This document shows, piece by piece, positions 1 through 5,885 of a DNA stretch of 10,980 nucleotides. This DNA comes from Paracoccaceae bacterium (lineage in GTDB: Bacteria > Pseudomonadota > Alphaproteobacteria > Rhodobacterales > Rhodobacteraceae), in assembly GCA_013214715.1 (NCBI GenBank), contig JABSSB010000045.1, positions 1-10,980 of the forward strand. The letters run 5' to 3'. Both the position numbers and the translations under genes were made by a program. The first letter of the stretch is position 1; every line of letters starts with the position of its first letter. The notes under the pieces were generated by a model that was given only the letters and a program-made list of their open reading frames with translations, was not told the DNA's origin and did no database searches.

Positions 1-46
1 GCTCGATGAGCTTGGCGCACCCGGTTGTGTATCATATTTTTGAGAG

Positions 47-517
47 TTGTTGACGCAAGATAGACATTCGGGTCACCTTGATCGCATCTCGATCAATGCC
101 CGAAGGACTAAGAGGGAATTGTCGCGCAACACGGATTTCAGTCGTCCGTTGCGTCTGATAGCCATACTTATTGCTTCATCAATTGCTGGCAGCGTTGCGT
201 TGAACTACTCAATTGTGGCCAATAGCACCCCTGACCCATTTGTTGCGATACTTGCGTCCACAGCTGCAGCGCTTTGGGTGTTGGTTGTTTTTCCGTATAC
301 AGGGCGATCTGTAATCAGAGATGTTTTTCTGATTGCGTTGGCATTCCCAATGGTGGGGTTTCTCGCTTTGGCACCGTTTTTGTTGGTTTTGCCGGTTGTG
401 CCCTTTGTTGGCGTTTATGTTGCCGTCACCTGGCCCTTTGTTGAACCGATTCCGACAGCACTTTTATACTTTTTTGGTGCGATCGCTGCCTTTGTTCTTC
501 CAAGGCTTAGGCGATAA
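47..517 (+). CDS. Small hypothetical membrane protein
   Basis: The 156-residue product is not recognised. After a basic, polar N-terminus of about 30 residues it has strongly hydrophobic stretches at roughly 36-58, 67-83, 93-128 (long enough for two passes) and 138-152, which suggests four transmembrane helices in the inner membrane, ending in a basic tail. The reading frame is closed by TGA at 41-43, so no start lies further upstream. The first candidate is TTG at 47, directly followed by a second TTG at 50; another in-frame TTG lies at 119. None has a well-spaced Shine-Dalgarno, so the start is uncertain. Base composition is AT-richer than in genes to the right, which may mean transfer. In frame 2, bases 2-43 are open up to that TGA and could be the last codons of an upstream gene, but 13 codons are too few to call. 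No function is proposed. Confidence 0.55.
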   Translation: MLTQDRHSGHLDRISINARRTKRELSRNTDFSRPLRLIAILIASSIAGSVALNYSIVANSTPDPFVAILASTAAALWVLVVFPYTGRSVIRDVFLIALAFPMVGFLALAPFLLVLPVVPFVGVYVAVTWPFVEPIPTALLYFFGAIAAFVLPRLRR

Positions 518-707
518 TTCTCTTAGCCGGATTTAAGCTCCTCTATTTGTCACGGTTCATTGACTTCTTGCCCATGGCAGATTGTTTCGCCCGGTCATCC
601 GAAGGACGGCCCGGCCAGTGCCCGCCCCGCCTCACTTTGCCGGAGGCAAACCTGCGGTGTGACGGGCGGACGCTTGCGCGCCTGTATTGTTCCAACAATG
701 CTCCGTT

Positions 708-730
708 TGATTGATCCCCCGGATCAATCA
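708..730. repeat. Perfect 10-bp inverted repeat, 3-nt loop
   Basis: The arms tgattgatcc (708-717) and ggatcaatca (721-730) are exact complements around a ccc loop. No T-run follows on either strand, so it is not an intrinsic terminator. It could be a protein-binding palindrome or a stable RNA hairpin. About 20 bp to the left lies a smaller palindrome, attgtt-cc-aacaat. Confidence 0.6.
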
Positions 731-958
731 TCGCGCTGGTGCGCGACCTCTGCGCATCCCCGGTGCGAGCGCTGGCCTGATGATGTGCCAACGATAAATA
801 TGCGCGTCCAAGCCTGTGTCTTGCTGATCCTGCGTCACTTGCGGCATGCCGCATGGTGAGACCCGAAGTGATGTCAGCTTTTGGGGGACTGCGCCCGGTT
901 GTTGATTGCCAGTCGATTTCGCACATAAGCGCCCCAACAACCAAAAAAACACCCCTAT

Positions 959-988
959 GCAGGACATGCCCAAACAAGCATGTCCTGC
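959..988. repeat. Perfect 11-bp inverted repeat, 8-nt loop
   Basis: The arms gcaggacatgc (959-969) and gcatgtcctgc (978-988) pair perfectly around ccaaacaa. Read on the minus strand, the hairpin is followed after 9 nt by a run of seven T (complement of A943-949). That resembles a weak intrinsic terminator, but the gap between stem and T-run is too long for a good one. No convincing gene lies to the right that it would terminate, since marC stops at 1355 and has its own repeat. Confidence 0.55.
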
Positions 989-1283
989 GGCGGGGTCCGG
1001 TCTTTGCACCTGGTGTCCCCCGCTGATCGGGCAGGGTATTCAGGTGGTCTCCAAGGTCGGTGCCATCGGGGCGGCGCCTTGTGGACAATGGGCGGGTCTG
1101 GGGCCCCGCTGGGAACATATATGTCCTGTCACCGAGGGCAGTCGCCTTCGGGCCGTTTCCAAATGTCTTGCCGGGTTCGACCACCGGCGCTGAGGCGCTT
1201 CAGTGCGGTCAGGATGGTGCAGTCAGATTAAGATGCGGTGACCCTTGCGCGCGTTGCAGTCACGCGTTGGTAACCTTTGTGCT

Positions 1284-1350
1284 TGCGTAGGGCGGGGTTT
1301 ACCATGTCGCTGCCTGCTTGGGGGTGGCGGGGTAAACCCCGCCCTACGCA
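1284..1350. repeat. 20-bp perfect inverted repeat downstream of marC (REP-like)
   Basis: The left arm 1284-1303 and right arm 1331-1350 are exact 20-bp reverse complements (core gtagggcggggtttacc) around a 27-nt spacer. The right side can also form a competing hairpin on its own: ggcggggt (1326-1333), loop aa, accccgcc (1336-1343). The element lies 4 bp beyond the marC stop codon and lacks a T-run. It may stabilise or terminate the marC transcript. A GC-rich palindrome placed directly after a gene resembles dispersed repetitive extragenic palindromes; that it is multi-copy in the genome is inference. Confidence 0.7.
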
Positions 1351-1354
1351 GGGA

Positions 1355-1993
1355 TCAGGCCACAGCCTTCAGCAGGCCCAGCGTCTCGAGCCCGCCAATC
1401 ACCGCATCCACGGCAACCGTCGCCAGGATCAGCCCCATCACCCGGCTGATCACATTGGCCCCCGTGCTGCCCAACACGCGCTTGAGCTGTTTGGCCAGCA
1501 GCAACAGCACCAGCGTGACCGCCATTACCCCCAGCAAAAGCCCCGCCGTCACCGCTTGCTGCGCGACCGAATAGGTCTGGTTGTCGGTCAGCACCACAAT
1601 CGCCAGCATCGCGCCGGGCGACGCGATGGAGGGCATGGCCAGCGGAAACACCGCCCCGGCCAAGGGATCGCCCTTGGCTTCCTCGATCTCGGCATCGGCC
1701 TTGGCCTCGCCAAAGATCATGGTCATCGCAAAAAGGAACAGAACGATCCCACCTGCGATCTGGAACGCGCCAAACCGTAGCCCCAACGCGTCCAGCAGCA
1801 ACTGACCGGCGACCAGAAACAGCATCAAGACCAGCGTAGCGATCACAACCGCCCGAATGGCAAAGGCGGCATGCATCTTTTCCGGCACGGCGCGGGTGGC
1901 AAAATAGAATACCGGCAGTGACCCGATCGGGTCCACCACCACGAAAATCGTCACGAAATCGCGCACTAGTTGCGCCATGCTGATACCATCCAT
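1355..1993 (-). CDS. marC: MarC family (UPF0056) integral membrane protein
   Basis: Predicted inner-membrane protein of the MarC/UPF0056 family, 212 residues, the usual size for the family. Hydrophobic segments at about 10-30, 42-62, 69-89, 115-135, 142-160 and 186-206 fit the six-helix topology. Family-like stretches include the opening FVTIFVVVDPIGSLPVF, with a conserved DPIG, and the central PLAMPSIASPGAM. The family was once linked to multiple antibiotic resistance in E. coli, a role later disputed; its transport substrate is unknown. I take ATG at 1993 as the start, with ATG at 1978 as an alternative. The frame stays open to 2068, but the added residues look non-coding and would overlap the divergent gene. 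The start lies 65 bp from that of the divergent VOC gene, so the two share a promoter region. Confidence 0.85.
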   Translation of the reverse strand: MDGISMAQLVRDFVTIFVVVDPIGSLPVFYFATRAVPEKMHAAFAIRAVVIATLVLMLFLVAGQLLLDALGLRFGAFQIAGGIVLFLFAMTMIFGEAKADAEIEEAKGDPLAGAVFPLAMPSIASPGAMLAIVVLTDNQTYSVAQQAVTAGLLLGVMAVTLVLLLLAKQLKRVLGSTGANVISRVMGLILATVAVDAVIGGLETLGLLKAVA

Positions 1994-2058
1994 ACCGCAA
2001 CCCTGCCGCCTATGCGCGAGTCTGGCAAGGGGGTATGACGATGGACAAAGGACGCAAT

Positions 2059-2484
2059 ATGGACCCACGTATCAGCATCATCACTCTTGGCGTCACCGAT
2101 CTGGAGCGGGCCACAGCCTTTTACACCGCGCTGGGCCTGCCTCTGGCCCAAACAGGCAGCGAGGGTATCGCCTTTTTCCGCATGGCGGGCACGGTGCTGG
2201 CGCTCTATCCCCATGACAAACTGGCCGAAGATGTCGGGTCGCGTTTTGTCGGTGGCACGACAGGGTTCTCTGGCGTGACATTGGCGCATAACACCCGCAC
2301 CAAGCCCGAAGTCGATGCGCTGCTCGCGCGTGCCGAAGCCGCCGGGGGGCGGATTGAAAAGCCCGCGCAGGATGTATTCTGGGGCGGGTATAGCGGCTAT
2401 TTCTCGGACCCGGACGGGCATCTGTGGGAGGTCGCTTGGGCCGATTTCTGGCAGTTCAACCCTGATGGCAGCCTGATCCTTTAG
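2059..2484 (+). CDS. VOC superfamily (glyoxalase/bleomycin-resistance fold) protein
   Basis: A 141-residue single-domain protein of the vicinal oxygen chelate fold, made of two beta-alpha-beta-beta-beta modules. The N-terminal module opens with ISIITLGVTDLERATAFY, the hallmark first strand and helix. The C-terminal module has a helix over VDALLARAEAAGG and ends with YFSDPDGHLWEVAW, whose Glu is the usual last metal-ligand position. Members include glyoxalases, ring-cleaving dioxygenases and resistance proteins, and the substrate cannot be told from sequence. I prefer ATG 2059 because AAAGGA (2047-2052) lies 6 nt upstream and the protein then begins at the fold; in-frame ATGs at 2035 and 2041 are possible. 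The stop lies 10 bp from the end of the convergent CofD-like gene, with no obvious terminator between them. Confidence 0.85.
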   Translation: MDPRISIITLGVTDLERATAFYTALGLPLAQTGSEGIAFFRMAGTVLALYPHDKLAEDVGSRFVGGTTGFSGVTLAHNTRTKPEVDALLARAEAAGGRIEKPAQDVFWGGYSGYFSDPDGHLWEVAWADFWQFNPDGSLIL

Positions 2485-2494
2485 GCCCGAGCCT

Positions 2495-3661
2495 TCACAT
2501 CAGAGACAGCAACGCCTCACACACGGCCGACGGGGCATAACGCTCGGGGCGGGCCGGGTTGCGCAGGGGCAGCCTGCGCACTGGCACCGCGCAGGCTGCA
2601 GCCTCGGCCGCGCTGACCGCATCAGCATCACAGAGGATCAAAGAGACAAGCTGGTCATCCAGGCAGTCCGGCCCGGCATCCGCGCGCAGCATCTGCAACA
2701 GCCTGTCGATCCGGTCCGGCAGGCGCATCCCGCGAGCTTCGGGATCATCGCCAAGGCTGGGCAGGTAAAGCTTTGGCACGTCACGTGCCGCAATGGCCTG
2801 CCCGACGCCTTGCGGCAGCAGATTGGCCAGCACCGAGGTGAAAAAGCTGCCCGGCGCATAGCAGATCAGATCGGCGGACTGGATCAGGGCGCGATTGCCG
2901 GGGGGCAGTGGCACGGCCTTTGGCGGCAGCTCCTGCCCGTGATCGGTCAGAAACAGGCGCCGGATTGGCGCAGCAGGTGGGGCAACTTCCTTGCCGGTCA
3001 GGTCGCGCTGTCCCGCCACGCGCGAGCCATCGGCCAGATCGGCACCCAGCCCAAAAGCCCCATCCACAATCGGTCGCACCGTGCCTTGGACCCCGATCAA
3101 CCGGGCAGTGGCGCGCAGGGCTGGGCCGATCTGCTGCCCTTCGGTGACATAGCTGCCCGCCATGACCAGATTGCCAATGCTCGCCCCGGCAAAGGCAAAG
3201 CTGTCTGGCCGCGCGGCGTCAAACGCGTTGAGCAGGGCCAGAACCTGCGCCCGTTTCACGTGGCTCAGCCCGGCCAGCAGATCATGCTGTCCGGCCAGTA
3301 GGCGGTCGAACTCGGCCAGCAGCACGTCCGGGGGCGCGGCTTTGGCAAAGCGATAGGCGACAAGGCGCAGCAATCCGGCCTGACCGGGGGCCGTGTCATC
3401 GGCCAGCGCGACGAAGCGGTTGCGCAGATCGCCAACGGCGGGCATGTCGAGCGCCTCGCGCAGCACCTGCGACGAGCCACCGCTGTCAAAAGGGGTGATC
3501 AGGTGGATCGAATTATGGGTATAGGCCTTCAAAGCCTGTGCGATCCCGGTCAGCGCCGTGCCGCCGGATAGAAACAGGGGGCGCGGCCCGGCCGCAGGCC
3601 CCGCGCGGGCCTTGGCGCTCTGCGCAGGGTCGGGCAGGCGCGGCGGGTCAGGCTGTGGCAT
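2495..3661 (-). CDS. CofD/YvcK-like protein (possible GAK-system CofD-like variant)
   Basis: A 388-residue protein of the CofD/YvcK superfamily: CofD transfers phospholactate in F420 synthesis, while YvcK binds nucleotide sugars and affects cell shape. Family motifs in order are SGGTAL at 32-37 (nucleotide loop), DSGGSS at 59-64, GDLRNR at 77-82, GASIGNLVMAG at 159-169, and APGSFFTS at 269-276. The sequence after the first loop, with YTHNSIHL then TPFDSGGSS, resembles the GAK-system CofD-like subgroup rather than classical CofD; this subgroup call is from memory. No F420 genes and no GAK partner (ATP-grasp enzyme, HPr-related protein) occur in the window. Start ATG 3661 has a G-rich GGGGGA 5 nt upstream. 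It diverges from the FGE gene and converges on the VOC gene. The exact substrate is unknown. Confidence 0.75.
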   Translation of the reverse strand: MPQPDPPRLPDPAQSAKARAGPAAGPRPLFLSGGTALTGIAQALKAYTHNSIHLITPFDSGGSSQVLREALDMPAVGDLRNRFVALADDTAPGQAGLLRLVAYRFAKAAPPDVLLAEFDRLLAGQHDLLAGLSHVKRAQVLALLNAFDAARPDSFAFAGASIGNLVMAGSYVTEGQQIGPALRATARLIGVQGTVRPIVDGAFGLGADLADGSRVAGQRDLTGKEVAPPAAPIRRLFLTDHGQELPPKAVPLPPGNRALIQSADLICYAPGSFFTSVLANLLPQGVGQAIAARDVPKLYLPSLGDDPEARGMRLPDRIDRLLQMLRADAGPDCLDDQLVSLILCDADAVSAAEAAACAVPVRRLPLRNPARPERYAPSAVCEALLSLM

Positions 3662-3900
3662 CGTGATCCCCCGGCGTGAGCGATGGACTGCCCGTGGGAC
3701 AGCCGCGCCATGCTAGCCAATCGCGCAAGGCTTGGACAGTCTTGCACGGCCCGGTTTTGCGCGCGTCGCCCCGCGCCGGGTTGAATTTGCGCACATCCCG
3801 CGCCAAAGCTGTGGGGCTTCGTCATGTGGCCGGAGGACCGGATGCCCGCCTTGTTCAGCCCAGACCGCGTTTGTCTCCGGCCATCCGGTCGGAGGCTGGT
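3662..3900. promoter_or_regulatory. Divergent intergenic region between CofD-like and FGE genes
   Basis: The 239 bp separate two divergently transcribed genes and must hold both promoters unless one lies further inside. The FGE frame stays open leftwards to 3676, but those 75 codons translate to a basic, low-complexity sequence unlike any FGE N-terminus, so I treat them as non-coding. GGAGG at 3891-3895 is the ribosome site of the FGE gene. I see no clear -35/-10 pair or operator. Confidence 0.45.
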
Positions 3901-4830
3901 ATGAGCGGCTGCTGCCCGTCGCGCGGCGGGGATAGACGCCCTACGACGCAGGCGGTTTCGGATTGCAGCGAGCGCAACGCGCCGCCCCGGCTGCAGTTGA
4001 AAGGCGGACGGGTGATGATCGGCACGGCGGACACGATCCTGCCGCAGGATGGCGAGAAGCCGCCGCGCCAGAAGCGGGTGAAACCCTTTGCCATTGATCC
4101 CATCGCCGTCACCAATGACCGCTTTGCGGATTTCGTCGCTGCCACGGGCTATGTGACCGAGGCCGAGCCGTTTGGCTGGTCTTTCGTGTTTCAAGGTTTT
4201 CTGGACCCGCTAAGCGCCTATCAGCGCCTGCCGGGGGCAGAATGGTGGTGCCGGGTGGAGGGCGCGGATTGGCGCCGACCTGAAGGCCCTGGCTCGGATC
4301 TTGCCGGGCGCGGGGATCATCCGGTCGTGCATGTCTCATGGCATGATGCGGTGGCCTTTGCGCGCTGGGCGGGGGGACGTTTGCCAAGCGAGGCGGAATG
4401 GGAATATGCCGCGCGCGGAGGGTTGGAGCAGCGCCGTTATCCCTGGGGCGATGAGGAGCCGGATGATACCGGCTTTCAGCCCTGCAATATCTGGCAGGGC
4501 CGCTTTCCCCATGCCAATACAGCCGCTGATGGCTTTGCCGGAACCGCCCCTGCTGAAAGCTTTGCGCCCAATGGGTTCGGGCTTTTCAACATGGTCGGAA
4601 ATACCTGGGAATGGACCGCGGATATCTGGCGTATCCGCTCTTTGCGCAAGACCGCGCGCAACCCGGCGGTCCCAACAGCCAAGCAATATGTGCTGAAAGG
4701 TGGCAGCTATCTGTGCCACAAATCCTATTGCTATCGCTATCGCATCGCCGCCCGCACGCCGAATACGCCTGACAGTTCCACAGGGCATACGGGGTTTCGG
4801 TTGGTTTATGATCCTGGTTCCATTGGCTAA
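3901..4830 (+). CDS. Formylglycine-generating enzyme (FGE/SUMF1 family)
   Basis: A 309-residue enzyme of the FGE-sulfatase fold, which oxidises an active-site cysteine of type I sulfatases to formylglycine. The early block runs from LQLKGGRVMIGT (31-42) through FAIDPIAVTNDRF (63-75). Next come HPVVHVSWHDAVAFARWAGG (140-159), LPSEAEWEYAARGG (161-174) and GNTWEWTAD (233-241). Near the C-terminus, GGSYLCHKSYCYRYR (267-281) holds both catalytic cysteines, C272 and C277, equivalent to the pair of human FGE. This argues for a true copper-dependent FGE rather than a catalytically different paralogue such as EgtB-like enzymes. The N-terminus MSGCCPSR carries the paired Cys seen in many bacterial FGEs. 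ATG 3901 has GGAGG 5 nt upstream. No sulfatase substrate is encoded in the window. Its stop interlocks with that of the opposite-strand sulfotransferase gene. Confidence 0.88.
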   Translation: MSGCCPSRGGDRRPTTQAVSDCSERNAPPRLQLKGGRVMIGTADTILPQDGEKPPRQKRVKPFAIDPIAVTNDRFADFVAATGYVTEAEPFGWSFVFQGFLDPLSAYQRLPGAEWWCRVEGADWRRPEGPGSDLAGRGDHPVVHVSWHDAVAFARWAGGRLPSEAEWEYAARGGLEQRRYPWGDEEPDDTGFQPCNIWQGRFPHANTAADGFAGTAPAESFAPNGFGLFNMVGNTWEWTADIWRIRSLRKTARNPAVPTAKQYVLKGGSYLCHKSYCYRYRIAARTPNTPDSSTGHTGFRLVYDPGSIG

Positions 4831-5480
4831 AAGCTAAGGCCATCCGACCCAAGATGCTTTTTATAAAGCACAAAGTCTTGCGAATACAACTCGGCCACAT
4901 CACCAATCAAAGCGTCATCATACATAGCCTTGTGATCAACTACGGAGCCGGCTTTTCGCAGTTTCGCAAGTTCGCTGAGGGGCGTGTCGGCGAAGCAGCC
5001 TTCTTTGAGTTTCTTGTATCCAAAGGTCGTGTGTCTGGATGTCTCGCGCATATCCTGGACAGTTATTCCCGTTTTGGCTTCCAAGGTTTCGCAAGCGCGT
5101 GTCAGGTCATGAAGCCCAAAGACATCATTGTACTCAAAGCCAAGGCGCGACAGATCAAAATCAGCTTGCGGCCGCCAGTGATGGTCTAATCCAAAAGCGT
5201 TTGGCACGGACAACAGGGCGCAAAATTGTCGAAACGTGAAGTCCTCGGTCAGACCCCCAGATTTGAAAATCTGGTTGCGCAGGCGGCGGCGTATCTTAGC
5301 CACAACACGGCCAGAGGTGTTCACGTCTTGATTATAGATCAGACCTTTGAAGTAACGGTTGTTCCGATCGGCGACGAACTTATTCTGAAACAGGCTGGCT
5401 ATACGGGCCCAAGGGCATCTCAATACAATGAAACGATAAGTTGTGGTTGCAAGCTCGTCCAAGTTGGCGGGGGTCATCAA
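4827..5480 (-). CDS. Sulfotransferase family 2-like protein, 5' end disrupted
   Basis: The frame encodes the C-terminal 217 residues of a sulfotransferase of the Sulfotransfer_2 type, which moves sulfate from PAPS to a sugar hydroxyl. RCPWARIAS at 21-29 matches the 3'-phosphate-binding region (Arg and Ser), followed by LFQNKF; DHHWRPQ further on fits the family's HWRPQ-like motif. The first possible start is TTG 5480 (ATG at 5477), but translation from there would miss the PAPS 5'-phosphosulfate loop. That loop is encoded in the same frame just upstream (see 5481-5654). Full length would be about 271 residues, normal for the family. The 3' end overlaps the FGE gene by 4 bp: CTAA holds TAA on + and TAG on -. 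Base composition is more AT-rich than the flanking genes, which suggests transfer. It is likely a pseudogene unless a non-canonical start is used. Confidence 0.7.
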   Translation of the reverse strand: MMTPANLDELATTTYRFIVLRCPWARIASLFQNKFVADRNNRYFKGLIYNQDVNTSGRVVAKIRRRLRNQIFKSGGLTEDFTFRQFCALLSVPNAFGLDHHWRPQADFDLSRLGFEYNDVFGLHDLTRACETLEAKTGITVQDMRETSRHTTFGYKKLKEGCFADTPLSELAKLRKAGSVVDHKAMYDDALIGDVAELYSQDFVLYKKHLGSDGLSF

Positions 5481-5654
5481 CTGCTCAACTTCACGGCTCT
5501 CAAGCTCACGGTCGCCCTCAAAATCAGCTTTGACGATCGCGTATTTCAGATTGGTACACCCGTTTTTGGGTATGAATGAATAGACGGTCTTTCGAGACTT
5601 TGCATAGAGAGCATGCCTTAAAACAAAGTCCTTTGAAGATGATTAAGTCGTCAT
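5481..5654 (-). pseudogene. Detached 5' part of the sulfotransferase gene with PAPS-loop motif
   Basis: Reading the minus strand in the frame of the downstream sulfotransferase gives an uninterrupted extension from 5642 to 5481. It includes SFIPKNGCTNLKYAIVKADF; the PKNGCTN loop (5570-5550) is the 5'-phosphosulfate-binding motif of the family, normally near the N-terminus. The extension contains no ATG, GTG or TTG. An ATG at 5654-5652 lies in the same frame but is followed by ACG ACT and then the stop TAA at 5645-5643, giving M-T-T-stop. The simplest reading is a nonsense change at codon 4 of a once intact gene. Alternatives are a sequencing error or a rare start codon. No good Shine-Dalgarno stands before the ATG; GGAG lies too far upstream. 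Confidence 0.65.
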
Positions 5655-5674
5655 ACCCAAATTTGCACCGTTAT

Positions 5675-5772
5675 GAATCTCCAATCCGCACGCAATAAAC
5701 CGGACTTGAACTTCGAGTTCAATCGAACCTGCCCAATCTCGTCAGGTTTATGTCAAACCTGATGACTTTTTT
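5675..5772 (+). ncRNA. Candidate small RNA ending in an intrinsic terminator
   Basis: Two consecutive hairpins and a T-run lie on the + strand in a gap with no + strand gene upstream: the nearest is the FGE, which ends at 4830 behind an opposite-strand gene. Hairpin 1 is ttgaact (5706-5712), loop tcg, agttcaa (5716-5722). Hairpin 2 is the terminator at 5739-5772. This arrangement is what a small trans-acting RNA would look like. I could not find a convincing promoter; the 5' end is a guess. It could instead be a leftover terminator from a lost gene. Confidence 0.3.
5739..5772 (+). terminator. Intrinsic terminator, + strand
   Basis: The stem tcgtcaggttt (5739-5749) pairs with aaacctgatga (5755-5765) over 11 bp with one G-T wobble, around the loop atgtc. 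One base later comes a run of six T (5767-5772). The opposite strand has no T-run at the other side, so it works only for + strand transcripts. Confidence 0.65.
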
Positions 5773-5830
5773 GCATGTGACAACGTTTTACGGTGTTCGT
5801 GACGGCTGTCTGATTTGGAACATGCTCTTA

Positions 5831-5861
5831 ACAAACGAAAAGAGGCGCCTGGGCGCCTCTT
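5831..5861 (-). terminator. Intrinsic terminator of the MBL-fold hydrolase gene
   Basis: A perfect 10-bp stem, aagaggcgcc (5840-5849) and ggcgcctctt (5852-5861), closes on a 2-nt loop. On the minus strand it is followed by a T-rich tract, cttttcgtttgtt. It lies about 25 bp past the stop codon of the hydrolase gene, ideal for ending that transcript. Confidence 0.85.
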
Positions 5862-5885
5862 CGGTGGATCGTCGATCCGGTGAAC

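Larger units (their letters stand above)
518..1283. other. Gene-poor intergenic stretch with small inverted repeats
   Basis: I find no credible gene here. Open frames exist on both strands, including a 213-codon minus frame over 543-1184, but their translations are rich in Arg, Pro, Gly and Ser and show no domain, hydrophobic pattern or ribosome site. The stretch holds several hairpin-capable repeats, listed separately, plus the 12-bp palindrome gcggcatgccgc at 841-852 and an 8-bp pair ggttgttg (897-904) / caacaacc (935-942). I looked for tRNA, tmRNA, RNase P and SRP RNA signatures and found none. It may be an eroded gene region. Confidence 0.5.

Noticed and set aside
1..43. Possible last 13 codons of an upstream + gene ending in TGA
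   Set aside because: Too short to judge; another frame is equally open over the same bases.
543..1184. 213-codon minus-strand open frame, with an inner 62-codon ATG frame at 543-731
   Set aside because: The translation is Arg/Ser/Pro-rich without domain or hydrophobic pattern, has no ribosome site, and runs through several palindromes; likely a chance frame in GC-rich DNA.
1172..1195. gggttcgacc followed by accggcgc, resembling a tRNA T-arm
   Set aside because: The stem has a mismatch next to the loop, and no D-arm, anticodon arm or acceptor pairing could be placed upstream.
3676..3900. 75-codon N-terminal extension of the FGE frame
   Set aside because: The residues are basic and low in complexity, unlike FGE N-termini, and ATG 3901 has a well-placed GGAGG and the typical CC-containing beginning.
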